DNA of 64,000 nt from Trematomus loennbergii. Its lineage: Eukaryota > Chordata > Actinopteri > Perciformes > Nototheniidae. The notes below the pieces were generated by a model. It saw nothing but the letters and a program-made list of their open reading frames with translations. It had not been told where the DNA came from and did no database searches. Positions 36,640-48,330 of the stretch are shown here, one piece after another (position 1 is the first letter of the stretch; each line of letters starts with the position of its first letter). The DNA lies in contig JAAOOA010000127.1 of the NCBI GenBank assembly GCA_012861695.1, positions 30,105,154 to 30,169,153 on the forward strand. Direction: 5' to 3'. The position numbers and the translations under genes were made by a program.

Positions 36640-36916
36640 TTAATACAGGCACCTTCAGAGATAAACAAAACATGTGTTGCAGACCCCACAGCACGTTTTG
36701 AATTCACAATCTTCAATAACGTTTAGTAGGAAAGGTAGAACTTTAATTCTGCACCTTTCTAAAAGCTTTTACAATTATTTCTCTACACAACATCTTGTCA
36801 ATAAAACCATTTTTAACCCAGTCTTATTTTGTTGTTGATTAATCCCTTGAAACATGGGTTGTATGTGATGCACATGGTCTTTCCTGTCCTCCACATGAAA
36901 GTTATGCAAACCCTCT

Positions 36917-37095
36917 GGTTCAAGGTTCTTTATTGTCAATCTGACATAGCTACAGAGTAATTATGTAGTTGAAAATCTTATGTCACAGGCTTCTCCAACA
37001 ATGCAACATAATAACATAATAACAATAAGAGCAAGAGCAATACAAAAAGAAAAATAGTTATAAAATAAAGTGATGATGTGGAATAGTGCAGTATC
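36917..37095 (-). repeat. L2-type LINE 3' tail, reverse orientation
   Basis: The inverse of 32880-33066: GGTTCAAGGTTCTTTATTGT, then GTCACAGGCTTCTCCAAC. Only the tail is present. Confidence 0.8.
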
Positions 37096-37700
37096 TTCCT
37101 GCAGCACTGTTTCTTTACTTGTCCTGAAGCGTTTGACAGGTAACTGAAACTAGTTTACAACTTAAATGCAAATTCACAGTCAGACATTTCCCCAAACCAA
37201 CTTGACATTTTGTGGAGTGATTTCGCAAAATTCTTTCTGTAACGTTTTTTAAAGGAATTCCCACTTACCAAGACACACACACTTCTTCTTCAGAGCAAGT
37301 TTCCACATGTAACAATTTACAAATTAATGTAGTTTATGTACACTTATCAATTGAAACAAATAACGGACTAAATGGAGGCAAAGATGAGCAAAATACAAAT
37401 GTATCCACTATTTATTAAACTAAGAAGGGTCTTGAGATACTCTATCTCGTGAGGTTCAGGTTGTTTTAACCCAGCATTTAAAAAAAAAAAACATCTTAAA
37501 CATTTTCTTATGATTTGATATTCATTTTAATATATATGTTTTCCTTTCTGTTTATGAAAAACCAATCAAATCTCTTTGTTGTGTGGGATACTTCTTCTCA
37601 GCAAATGCTGTTGTTATCATTTGTCTGCTACATTATTCCTGTTCATTCGATATCATTTCTGCTTTGAGAAGATATACAATTTTGTACTTACTGGTATCTC
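37096..37700. other. no recognised feature
   Basis: AT-rich sequence with an A run at about 37481-37491. No gene or repeat terminus. Confidence 0.4.
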
Positions 37701-38310
37701 ACACTGACAAAAGATAACATTAACAAAATGTTTACTGTTATATATTTCGAAAAAATAATAGTGTGTCGTAAAGATTTGCATTAATCCTTACCTGTGTTTC
37801 ATCAACAACGAATTTGCAATATATACTATCACAATTATTGTATCGTATCGCAAAATGTTATACATTTAAAGGTGGGGTATGTAATTCACTTCAGAAACAC
37901 TTTTAGTTATATTCCATGGAATGCTCTTAACATCCGATAGCAATGAATATATTAAATGCTTTGGCAATAAATACATCAAAAAATGTCATCTGTGGAAGCC
38001 GTGGCGCTGTAAAAAGCACGACCAATCATCTGAGCCGGCCCGGCTAAAAAAACTGGATGGCCTACCTGCCTGTCAGCCTTCCATCTCGTGCACAAACTTA
38101 TCTCGTGCCCTCATTGGTCATGTGCGCGTTCGTGTGTGTTGGAGGAGGGGCTCTGTGAGGAAGTGGCCGATTTTTTCCGGTTGTGTATTTTCAAATTCTA
38201 GCGCACTCGAGCTGGTTTCTCCAAAATGACCTACCCCACCTTTAAATAATATCGTATTGTGATTTGAGTATTTTGATGTATTGGATCCTATTTCCTACCA
38301 CTAATAGTTT
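37701..38310. repeat. uncharacterised repeat shared with 39980-40294, interrupted
   Basis: TATCGCAAAATGTTATACAT before the insertion and AATAATATCGTATTGTGATT, TGAGTATTTTGATGTATTG after it correspond to 40205-40290. The TTAA family 1 element at 37870-38241 splits it. Confidence 0.65.
37870..38241. mobile_element. TTAA-target non-autonomous element, family 1, copy 3
   Basis: 372 bp with ends AGGTGGGGTATGTAATT and CCTACCCCACCT. Perfect TTAA at 37866-37869 and 38242-38245. The paralogous sequence at 40230 is uninterrupted (ATTGAAATAATAT). Confidence 0.9.
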
Positions 38311-38479
38311 GTATTAAAGATTTGACATTAATCCTAGCCTGAGTTTTATCGGGCATGGTTCAATAAAATATACTGGCATTTTCTGCATTCTTTGAAAATG
38401 ACCTATTATTATTATTTTTATTTTAAAAAGTAAGTTAAAATAACATCTATGGATTGCTGGCATCCCCTTATCTCTGCAC

Positions 38480-38589
38480 ACTGTTTGTGAATGTGTTCAT
38501 GTGTATTTATATAAAACCTAAGTGTGTAATGTAAATAACACCAGAGTGAAACCCTGAATTTCCCCATGGGGTATAATAAAGGTCCTTTC
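38480..38589 (+). repeat. LINE-like 3' tail
   Basis: CTGAATTTCCCCATGGGGTA followed by TAATAAAGGT resembles the tails of Rex1/L2-type fish LINEs. No coding part remains. Confidence 0.5.
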
Positions 38590-38593
38590 TTAA

Positions 38594-39346
38594 AGGAGAG
38601 GTGTCATGCTTTTCCGGTTATTACCCGTCCCCTTGTGTGTTATGAAGGTTTTTATGCATGTAAACGGTATGCAGAGTCAAAACCCTCAAAGTACACCCTG
38701 TAGCGAGTAAAACTCTAACACAGAAAATACCTCCCCAAAACGCCTCGTTGGAGATACGTCATTGTCCATTTCATTCTTCCGGGTACGAAATGGACCAATC
38801 CGTGGAGCCGTTACGTTACGTCCGCGGAGCCGTTACGTTAAGCCCCCGCTGATTGGTCCAAATTGACCAATCCACGGACTTCCTCACACACAGGCAGCTC
38901 TGCTGATTTCTCCTCCCTGGCTGCAGGCAGTTGGGATCGCGGCGAAATTCTCTCTGCAGACCCATTCTCACAGCGTTTATCAAACTTTTTCTTACTCAAT
39001 ATCAAGCCACACTTATTGTTTTTACTTCGGCTGTGACTTTGTGTGTGCTCAGGATGAGTTTGGCTGTGTTTCGCTATAATAATAATAATCCTTATATTTA
39101 TTATAGCGCTTTATCAATGACTCAAAGCGCTTTTACAGATCATACATACATGTAATGGTCTACTGTGGACAATACCCACAGGAGCAAGTTCAGGTGAAGT
39201 GTCTTGCCCAAGGACACAACGGCTTTACAGACGCAGCGGCGGCGGGTTTGACCCCCTTGATCTGATAATCATTGCATAGCGCACTGCGCCACACCGGCCA
39301 TCTTCACTGAATTATGATCAGTGGAAATGGCCATGACACCTCTCCT
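38594..39346. mobile_element. TTAA-target non-autonomous element, family 2, copy 1, with SINE insertion
   Basis: Ends AGGAGAGGTGTCATG and CATGACACCTCTCCT with TTAA at 38590-38593 and 39347-39350. The body matches 58773-59997 in reverse and 54600-55035. Compared with the 58773 copy it has lost most of one half, and a SINE occupies that place. Its central palindrome is collapsed. Confidence 0.87.
39078..39301 (-). repeat. tRNA-derived SINE, reverse orientation
   Basis: Read on the minus strand it begins GGCCGGTGTGGCGCAGTGCG (A-box region), has a B-box-like GGGTCAAACCC (39244-39254) and CTTGGGCAAGACACTTCACC, and ends in (ATT)n. This is the usual head-body-tail order of fish tRNA SINEs. Confidence 0.83.
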
Positions 39347-39350
39347 TTAA

Positions 39351-39979
39351 TGTGTTTTTAAAATGAGTGAAACAGCGCCCCTCTGGTTCAACACTTCATG
39401 TGAAGGCAGTGCCTCCGTGTAAAGGAGAAGCCCTCACTGCAGTGCGCAATGCCTCAATGTGGGCGGAGCTCAACATATGATGTGTTGCATGCTTCTGCAC
39501 AGGTAGTAATTCTGTTCTTTACTGCTCTCTAGCAGGTACTGAAAAGCGGGTAAAAAAGGTTCTGATGAACACATTTTAGTTCCGGCTCTTTTTGGTGTGA
39601 ACGCGACATTTCGGAACTATATCGGAACTAAAGTGGAAAAGTACTGCGGTGTGAACGCGCCTCTTGTGGCTGAATTCCTGCTGTGGCTTTGTCTATTAAC
39701 TGGCCAGTCACCTCTTGATGTTTTAGCTTTCACTTTGTTGAAGTATGCCAGGCCTGTCTGTTGAGTCTCAAGAGCATTTCCACATGTTTTACTTTTATCA
39801 CCAGTCAAGGAAGCTATTTGTGGTGTTTTGTTTCTAAACCGGGCTGTAAAGTGAGTTTTAATAAGTGACTAAATGATGTAGGCCTTTCCGTTTTTTGTTG
39901 TTGCATGCCAATGATTAAACAGGAGTGTGTAATTAACAACATGCATTAGTATTAGTGAACACATACAACACACTATACA
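39351..39979. other. partial repeat similarity, no gene
   Basis: About 39540-39665 contains GGTGTGAACGCG motifs twice with TTAGTTCCG and GGAACTAAAG, related to the ends of the element at 41051. It is likely a decayed relative. No coding feature. Confidence 0.4.
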
Positions 39980-40294
39980 CTAGGGGAGGGAGGAAATCAT
40001 TACAGCATAGTATCGCGATATTTTGCTCACTAATATTGTATCAAATCTTATATTACATTATATATTTTTTTATGTTTACTTTAAAATCATACTTTTTTTA
40101 TATTTAGTCAATTAAATTATACGGACAATTAATGAAACAGACAAAAAAAAAATGTACTTAGTGAAAACCTGCATAACGTTCATAAATAAAATAATTCGCA
40201 ATCCTTGTCATATCGCAACATTTTATAAATTGAAATAATATTGTATCATGACTTGAGTATTTTGATGTATTGTATCCTATTTCCTGCCACCAGG
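39980..40294. repeat. uncharacterised repeat, uninterrupted copy
   Basis: It shares the TGAGTATTTTGATGTATTG and CCTATTTCCTGCCACCA blocks with 38265-38303, and runs directly into the (CA)n tract. Confidence 0.6.
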
Positions 40295-40411
<117 letters not shown>

Positions 40412-41048
40412 TCTGTTGCCAGGTTCTTTTTGGAGTAGATAAATTTTCTGTGGCCATATTACAAATAGCATGACTATCTTAAATAGCAAATCTGTGAAAC
40501 AGAACAGGACTCAACGAACCAAAAAGAAAATTGCAGAATAATGTTTCAAAAAGCATAAACCAATAAAATACTTATCTTCTTCACTGAGTTACGACTCCTT
40601 TTCAGTTGAACAGAATGTATTGTATGCTGTGACTGAGATTAAAAAGATTAAAAAGGAGATATACTCAAAGCTTTGAACCTTTGAAGTTTCCTTTTCTTTC
40701 TTGTCAATAACAGATACAAAATGCAGAATTCACAGACCTATCAGTGAGAGACAACAAACTACCAACATATTGATTATTTGTATGACATTATCTTGCTTTA
40801 TCCAGAGTTAATCCCTCTCTGTTTGTGAAGACTGTGCCTTGTTGCCTCTGGGTATAAATACATCTGTCTGAAATTGTGGCGTGTTTCAGTTTGGTTGGTA
40901 ACAGTTTCATGTGATTCAGTGAGACAGACTATTGGGCACCATGTGTACTCACTGACATTCCTCTGTGTGACGGATCTCAACTCGAGCACTTGAGACGGTC
41001 AGAGAAATGCCAAAGTCAGGGGAAGTCACATTGGTTTCAAAGACACTA
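40412..41048. other. no recognised feature
   Basis: Non-coding sequence between the microsatellite and a DNA transposon. Confidence 0.4.
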
Positions 41049-41050
41049 TA

Positions 41051-42670
41051 GGCGCTTTCACACGGAGTACTTTTACCCGTACTTTTCCCGTTTAGTTCCG
41101 TTAGTACCTGGAATTTTGCGTTCACACCAAAAAGAGAACTTAGTTCAGAGAACTTTTACCCCCAGTTGTAGTGCCTGCTAGTACTTTCCTGGGGAAAAAA
41201 AGTACCAATTTCTGATTGGCTGGGCGAATTGCAAACCACGCCCCATAAAACTCTGAAAAGTTTTGTGAAGCCGCCATTGTATTTGCTGGCATTAGCATTA
41301 TTAGCATTAGCATTAGCCCCGCGCATCAACGGAGAGAGAATAACTTATGGCAACACAAAAGAAAACATGGGAGCGGTGGAGATGAGGAGGTGTCGGCGTT
41401 CCGGCGATTTACTCGGAAGGCTTCAGTAGAAGCTGCTGGGAGTCCCAGCAGCTTCTACTGAAGCCAGTCCCCAACTCCGGGGACTTCCGGCCGGGGACTT
41501 CGGGTGGCAGTATACGCCGTGAAGTGGTTTGTGGCCTGCCAGTAAACCCAAAGCAGAAGAAGAAGAAGAAGAAGTGACGTCAGTGGCTTCATTTGCGTAA
41601 TCTTCCCTCAGGGAACTTATTCCGGTGTGAACGCGATCTGCTCTTTAGTTCCATGGGGTACTAAGTGCTGGCACTAAGGCGCCGTTTACACGAGGAGAAA
41701 ACTGCTTGTATCTGCATAGTTTGCGTGCGTATAGCCCTATTATTTACACGAGGCCGATAGAAACTGACCCCACAAACGATAACGGGTCCCAAGGTGGATA
41801 GATTTGCAAACGAAACGCTCTGGGGGGTCAACGAGTCCGTGTAATCACCTCTATACGAATATTTCCTGAAAAAATAGCGAAAAAAAAAAAAATAGCACCT
41901 CTCCTGCTCATTGCTGTAGCAACTATCAAAAATAGCTGAGTTAATTAAACGCACAAGGGGTTCTTGAATGAAATAATATTATAAAAGGCAAACCAGAATA
42001 GTTAACGCCCAATATACTCCTTAAACAAAATAAACAGAGTCAGATTTCATGCATTGATCCATTATATTGACAAAGGAGGATCTCACCCGGTGTTTGTAGA
42101 GAATATCTCTCTTTTCTGAGCGGGTCCTCTCCACGGAGACGTCGGTCGATGCAATATCCACAGATTCGGTTTCTTTCAGTTAACTTCCCCGTAGCATTTA
42201 TCCATATGCTGAGGAAATTACTATATCCCGCTGAATACCAGCAATCACCACACACACTTCCTCCTGTCAGTAGCTACTGCTAGTGCTACTGACCATGCTA
42301 CAGATATTAGTGCACAAATATACAGCTCCTCTACCACAACCATCAGCAACAAGTGGACATGGAGAATTACATGAACTACATGTATCGGCGGGGCATGAAC
42401 AGAAGGGTAGCCATGGCAACATTGCGGCGGGGGCTGCTGGGGCTGCTCTTCTTCGCTGCTTTTGGTGTATTTTGGCGGAAGTTACAGCGCCACTTACAGT
42501 CCCGGCATATGTACTACAGCGTTTCCAGCGGCCTCGTTTGAACAGACACGTTAAATGAAACGAATGCATGTGAACGGAAGACTTTTTTGAATACGCATAC
42601 TGTGCATAAACGCAAACGTTCCCGTGTGAGCGGGGCCTAAGTATGGCAAAGTACTTGGTGTGAAAGCGGC
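41051..42670. mobile_element. TIR DNA element (GGCGCTTTCACAC ends), interrupted
   Basis: The left end GGCGCTTTCACACGGAGTAC and right end (inverted) GCCGCTTTCACACCAAGTAC are flanked by TA on each side. It contains TTAGCATTA tandem units near 41290-41315 and a (GAA)n stretch near 41554. A Harbinger-like element is nested at 41678-42637. The superfamily is unresolved, and TA or TWA targets are both possible. Confidence 0.72.
41678..42637. mobile_element. Harbinger-like non-autonomous element, copy 2 (nested)
   Basis: TAA TSD at 41675-41677 and 42638-42640. Ends GGCGCCGTTTACACGAGGA and (inverted) GGCCCCGCTCACACGGGAA. It is nearly collinear with 18924-19878. The 205-codon minus-strand frame 42267-42884 crosses its boundary and is therefore not a real gene. 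Confidence 0.86.
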
Positions 42671-42672
42671 TA

Positions 42673-43139
42673 ATGCTAACAAAGGCCACATAAGGCCACA
42701 TTTTCCCCAAAAAGGGTTGCATTCTGCCTGCTGTCAGCATGCACCTCTGTTTGTAACAGCGGTTAGTCGCTGAAGTCCCTCCAAGAGAAATATCTAATAT
42801 ATGGCGCTGTGTTTTCATGTGAGCATCTGTTCCTTTGATGGTCGAAGTGGTCTTGCATTCATGGAACAATGCATATAAATGCATAGGTTTTTAATTCTGA
42901 TGAATCTGCGCTTACTGAGCTGCACGGATGTTATTTTCTCTTCTGTTATCTGATCTGCAGGAGAAGGTCAGAAGGGCAAGTCTTTTCCATTATTGGTTTA
43001 TCTGTTGACTTGGTTTTAGAGAACAGGGAAAGATTCCCATTATAATTTCCCAGAGTTCAACTTGAGATGCCTTCAAATTGTATATTTTATCCGACCAATG
43101 ATCCAAAAGCAAAATTCAATTTACAATTTTGTGCTTTTG
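42673..43139. other. no recognised feature
   Basis: Non-coding sequence between a DNA element and an AT-rich tract. Confidence 0.4.
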
Positions 43140-43650
43140 AGCAATTTTTCAGCATGTGTATATATAAATAATAATGTTAATTTATATATTGATTGATTGA
43201 TTGATTGATTGATTCAAACTGAGTACAACTACTTATGACAACAACATGTAGTTGGCTTCTAACCAAAAATAATCATGTATTTTAATAAGAGAATAAAGTA
43301 AAAACAATTATTAAAACATAATAATAACTAAATAATAATAATAATATGAATAAGACAATAAAGATAATAATGATTTAAATAAATAAATAAAATTGGTTTG
43401 CATTCTCTTTCAAATAATAACACTAATAATAAAACATTATAATAATACTAAATATTTAATATAAATAAAATCATAAATAAGGTAAAAGAATTGTGAATTC
43501 AAAAATACTTATATAGTACAATTTGTTTTCTTTCTAAAGCTCTACTCTATACTTTGAGCCATATAATAATAATTATTATTACTAAATAAGGTTTAAATAT
43601 CATTTTTGATTAAAATAAATATACAATAATCAAATACTTAAAACAAGGTT
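43140..43650. repeat. AT-rich low-complexity tract with (ATTG)n
   Basis: Seven ATTG units at about 43187-43216, then long AATA/TAAT-rich sequence to about 43625. Confidence 0.8.
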
Positions 43651-44218
43651 TAATTCAGTTTTCTCTCTGGTGGTTCTCCTTAATTCTTCAAGCCAGCATA
43701 TTCACTGTTCAAACCAGAACTCTGTCTTTGGTGAGCACCGCCCGCCTCGCTCAGCATGCTCAGAGGTCTTTGCGCTGCGGTGTGAAGTCTACCACCTCAT
43801 GATAGCTCGTAAACCTCAAAGTGCTTCTGGCCGGCAGGCTCCTCTGACACTTGAATGATGTGTTGTCTGCCGTCCCAAAGTGAGGTTATCTGCCTTGTTT
43901 GCCCCCGGGCCTCATCAATGAGCTGCACATGTAATGGGTCAAAAGTCCCAGGCCGAGTAAATAAACAGGCGCAACAACAGCGGCCTTTCACTAAAGAAGA
44001 ACATTTCTCTGTTTGATGGTTGCTGGGTGACTGGACCACATACCTCCAACATACACCCTGCCACTTACTTTAAGTGTGATCCTTCAACCTGCAAGGACCC
44101 CTGGAGGTAAATGACCCATGCAAAATTCAATTTACAAATATTTAACTGAGGGAGCGACTGGGATTGTTTAGTGCCTTTGACTTCCAAATGCAGAGTTCCC
44201 CGCTTGTACACAAAACAT
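43651..44218. other. no recognised feature
   Basis: Moderately GC-rich, with overlapping open frames on both strands (43670-43858 and 43797-44039) and no known motif. Confidence 0.4.
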
Positions 44219-44222
44219 TTAG

Positions 44223-44476
44223 AGGTCACCTATTATGCAAAATCCACTTTTTCATGTCTTGTCTACATCAACATGTGTCCCCTCTGTGTAAAGAGATTCT
44301 GAAAGTTTCAGGTAAAAAGAGAGAGAATCAGCACTTTTGAAACAGGGCTGAAACAGAGGGGATTCTGGGATGCTGCAACGATCTGTTTGGTGTTTGGAGC
44401 CAAACACTTCAGAGACATGTTTGTATATATCTGAGACCTATAATATATTGATGAAAAACAGTATGATAGGCGACCT
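44223..44476. mobile_element. TTAA-target non-autonomous element, family 3, internally deleted copy
   Basis: 254 bp, left end AGGTCACCTATTATGC after TTAG (one change from TTAA), right end ATGATAGGCGACCT before TTAA 44477-44480. About half the family length. The deletion joins the TTTCAGGTAAAAAG and AGAGAATCAGCAC blocks. Confidence 0.87.
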
Positions 44477-44480
44477 TTAA

Positions 44481-45145
44481 TACAAATGGCAAATTTCCAT
44501 TGAATGTTCTCGGCACATTCATGTTTCCTTTCAATTTGATTATTTGTTTTTTTCTTGATTGATATGTTTTGTCTTTTGAAAGAAATAAGTAGATCAAAGA
44601 CTGTTCTTTCTCTTTCAAAGACTTTGAACACAAAACCATACCAACTACAGACATATCATTATCCCAGTCACATGCTCTATGCTCTTGAGAGGACCATTTA
44701 TCTCAATTTACACAAATCCATCGACCCCTGAACTTGTCCTATTATGGTCTGTACTCATGACGTGATACTCGTGATCTGTCACTGTTGAATGTCTTAGACT
44801 TTGTTTAATGTGCTTCCAGCTGTCTGGCCACAACATTAATCAAAAGGAGATGTGTTATCCCAACGAGGCTTTTTTTTTTGTCCATTCACCCATAATGGAT
44901 AAAAGCCAATTTTCCTTCTTTGAGTTCTTTTTTTTTCTCAATCACAGTAACTCAGATGTATTCTTACAGTAGGAAAAATAACTTTGAACAATAGAAACAT
45001 GGGAATTGTACCACCAGCTAGTGAATTCAAATGTTTACTTGTATATCCTTCATTTATTGGAAACAAAGCATCACATTCGGGGAAAAAAGACTCATACTCG
45101 AACAAAAAGACCTGAAGCCTCCTTTCCAAGCATCAAAGATCCTTC
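44481..45145. other. no recognised feature
   Basis: Non-coding, with short T runs near 44870 and 44930. Confidence 0.4.
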
Positions 45146-45148
45146 TTA

Positions 45149-45627
45149 GGCTGCTTTTACACGGGAACGTTTGCGTTTATGCACAGTATGCGCTTTCAAA
45201 AAAGTCTTCCGTTCCGAAAATGATTGTATATAGGGCGTAGACACGGAGCCGTTTGGCCCCCCAGAGCGTTTCGTCCGCAGATCTACCCACCTTGGGACCC
45301 GTTATCGTTATCTGCATTTCCCTGTCGGTCTCGTGTGGCCGAACCGTCTATATCAGGGGTGCCCAATACGTTGATTGGGCACCCTCGACGTATTGACCGC
45401 AAATCACCGGTGAGCTGATTACCTAGTTAGCCTTCCAATTTATACAATTCTACTAAGGAAAGGGTATAAGGGGGGCCTCACCTCCTCATCTGAAGCGCAA
45501 ATGCGGCACAATAAGTGTAAGCGCGCCACAGTTTCTCCAGCGCTTCGAAAAAATGTGGGCACCCCTGGTCTATATGATAGAGAACTGTAGCGGATACAAC
45601 CGTTACCGTTCTCGTGTGGCTCCAGTC
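45149..45627. mobile_element. hybrid Harbinger-like element, interrupted by a hAT
   Basis: The left end (GGCTGCTTTTACACGGGAAC then GTTTGCGTTTATGCACAGTA) is the inverse of the right end of the 41678 element. The right half (GATAGAGAACTGTAGC to CTCGTGTGGCTCCAG) matches the right half of the 10214 element. Flanks are TTA and TGA. A hAT sits inside at 45354-45567. Confidence 0.7.
45354..45567. mobile_element. hAT-type MITE, 214 bp
   Basis: Ends CAGGGGTGCCCAA and GGGCACCCCTG. Perfect 8-bp TSD GTCTATAT at 45346-45353 and 45568-45575. The 10214 element shows the uninterrupted site (GTCTATCTGATAGTG). Non-coding. Confidence 0.93.
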
Positions 45628-45660
45628 TGAGACATCAAGCCCCCCCCCCCTGCTTCACTG

Positions 45661-46675
45661 ATGCCCCTTTCACACCAATGCAGTTCCCGTTCTAGCTCCT
45701 CTTGCGCTCTTCTGGTTCGGAACCGGTTTTTCTTTTCAGCCCCCGTTTTGTTCACATCGCCCAGAGCCCGACTGGTGCTGCCGCGGCTGTGTCATAACGT
45801 CACCGTTTACGTCGCTGATTTTCTCCCCAACGGCGATCACAACAACAACAATAGGAGACTGCGTTGGGTCGATGATCGTGTTGCTTTTAATCATACGAAG
45901 CCAGATTAAATTAAATAACTACTTCTCAACCCTTATACTTTTCTCCAGAGTGGTTCATTGTTTATTAATGTGTTTCAGCGGCATTTACCGACCGCTGCAG
46001 TGCTGCCCACTGTTTGGCATCACAACGCTGTTATGAAAGTTTCTCTGGTATAAAATGGGTGATGTTAGCATAGCAACCGAAGCTAAACTGACTATCTTGA
46101 CTACTTGTTGCTATCCTATTGTGGCATAAGCCGTTTTCTACAGGCACATTTTACCGGCGTATTTTTCATTATGATTCTACTTGTGATAGTCGGACATGAC
46201 AACCTGTGCAGCCCATCTATTGATTCCATCTAATAGCTGCTATAATACAAAACAAAACGTTTGCCTGCTCTCCACAATGATCAATGACAGCGAATAGATG
46301 GTCAAAGTAAGGTACAAATAAACAGAATCAGACTAAGCCTGGTTAGTGTTGCCTGACTTTATAAAGTGTGTTTTTTTAATAAGTATGTGGTTGTGTTCTA
46401 GTCACTTTGCTCAGCGCTACTGCTTGTTACAACTTTTATTTGCCGTGCTCGCCATAAACTGTTATCGCTCAGGTTGATCCCGCCCCTGCCCCTGCCCCCG
46501 CCTCCAACGTAAGCATGACGTATGCGGTTCTTGCTTCTAGACCGAAAAAATATTGGTGCTTGATAAGAACCGGTTTTCGGGGGATAGAGCCGGCTGCGGT
46601 GTGAACAGGAAAAACCGGTGCTTATCAGGCTCTAGCTCTGAACAGGCCCTGGAACCGCGTTGGTGTGAAAGGGGC
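45661..46675. mobile_element. TIR DNA element (GCCCCTTTCACACCAA ends)
   Basis: The left end GCCCCTTTCACACCAATGC and the right end, the inverse GCCCCTTTCACACCAACGC, lie about 1 kb apart with a likely 2-bp AT flank. GGTTCCAG/GAACCGG motifs recur towards both ends. No transposase frame. The superfamily is uncertain. Confidence 0.75.
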
Positions 46676-48330
46676 ATGTGAGCACTGGACAGGTCCAGAG
46701 ACAGATGGAAAAACTCCACCAAGACAAGGCTGCTGGCCCTGATGGTATAGCCCCAGGTCCTGAGGACCTGTGCCTGCCAGCTGTCTCCTGTTCTCCAACA
46801 CCTGTACAACCTGAGCCTGCACCTGGAGACCATCCCGGTGCTGTGGAAGACGTCCTGTGTTCCGGTCCCTAAAAAGACGACTCCTTCTGGGCTCAATGAC
46901 TATCGCCCTGTAGCTCTCACATCTCATGTGATGAAGGTGCTTGAGAGACTGGTCTTGGCCCATCTCAGACGCAGGTGAGATCATTCTGACCTCTGCAATT
47001 TGCCTACCAGCCTCACCTGGGGGTGGACGATGCCATTATTTACCTGCTGCAGCGTGCTCACTCATACCTGAATGGATCGGGTTGCACTGTGAGAATCACC
47101 TTTTTTGATTTCTCCAGTGCATTCAACACGATCCAGCCTCGGCTACTGAGTGACAAGCTGCAGGCTATGAGGGTAAACTCGTCCACCATCTCCTGGATTA
47201 CCAACTACCTCACAGACAGACCACAGTACGTCCGGCTGGGCAGTGTGCTGTCTGATGTGGTGGTTGGTAGTATTGGAGCCCCACAGGGGACTGTGCTGTC
47301 TCCTTTCCTGTTCACCTTATAACCTCCTGACTTTCAATACAACTCAGAGTCATGCCACCTGCAGAAGTTTTCGATGACTCTGCAGTGGTATAAGGGATGG
47401 ACGGGAGGAGGAGTACAGAGCGCTGGTGGGTGATTTTGTTGAGTGGACTGGAAGAAATCATCTGCTTCTGAATGTGGCCAAGACCAGAGAGATGGTCATT
47501 GATTTCAGGAGGAAGAGGACTCTCCTCTGCCCCTGTGCATTCTGGGAGAGGATGTGGCTGTGGAGGTCTACAAGTACCTGGGATGCACTTATAACAATGG
47601 GCTGAACTGGAGGATCAACACTGACGCTGTGTACAAGAAGGATGAGCCGACTCTATTTTCTGAGGAAGCTGAGATCCTTCAACGTATGCAGCAAGATGCT
47701 GGAGATCTTCTATCAGTCTGTTGTGGCTAGTGCACTCTTCTTTGCTGCGGTCTGCTGGGGGGGCAGCATCAGAGCCGGTGACACCAGCAGGATCAATAAA
47801 CTGATCAGGAAAGCTGGGTCAGTCATCGGCATCAAGCTGGACCCCTTTGAAGCTGTGGTGGAGAGGAGGACACTGTTGTCCATCATGATAACCCCACTCA
47901 TCCTCTCCACCTGCAGCTGGACAGTCAACGGAGCTCCTTCTCCAACAGACTGCTGCTGCTCCGCTGTCACAGGGACGATACTGGAAAACATTCCTGCCCA
48001 CTGCAATAACTCTGTACAATAAATCCCCTCTGGCTGGAAGAGAACTCTCTGCTTCATAGTTTCTATTGGAATGAAACCACATTGTACATTTTACATTTAT
48101 ATAATCTGTTCAATATTTAATATTAATATTTCTTCTGTCATATATTTATGTATATATATATTTGTATATATAATACCTTGTTAAATTCAACATGTATATT
48201 TTCTACTTTCTTGTTTATTTCTAGTCTTTGAATTTTTATTGTACAATGCCTTGTCTTTTTATGCTGCTGCAACACAAAAATATTCCCAAATTGGGATCGA
48301 TAAAGTACTTCTTATATTATCTTATCTTAT
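46676..48330 (+). pseudogene. Rex1/L2-group LINE with reverse transcriptase, frameshifted
   Basis: In order: KLHQDKAAGPDGIAP (46705-46750), VPKKTTPSGLNDYRPVALT (about 46863-46920), DDAIIYLLQRAHSYLNG, RT motif A FFDFSSAFNT (about 47101), motif B GAPQGTVLSPFLF (47275-47315), motif C region KFS-D-S-A-V interrupted by a one-base loss near 47369, then RLYFLRKLRSFNV and FYQSVVASALFFAAVCWGG (47645-47770) and KLIRKAGSVIG. The tail ends TTGGGATCGATAAAGTACTT with (CTTAT)n. The endonuclease domain is missing, so the copy is 5'-truncated and dead. Confidence 0.92.

Noticed and set aside
42267..42884. A 205-codon open frame on the minus strand, the longest in the window
   Set aside because: It crosses the boundary of the Harbinger-like element at 42637 and the outer element end at 42670, and has no motif.
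45661..46675. Coding interpretation of frame 45661-45909
   Set aside because: It starts in the terminal repeat of a DNA element and has no recognisable domain.
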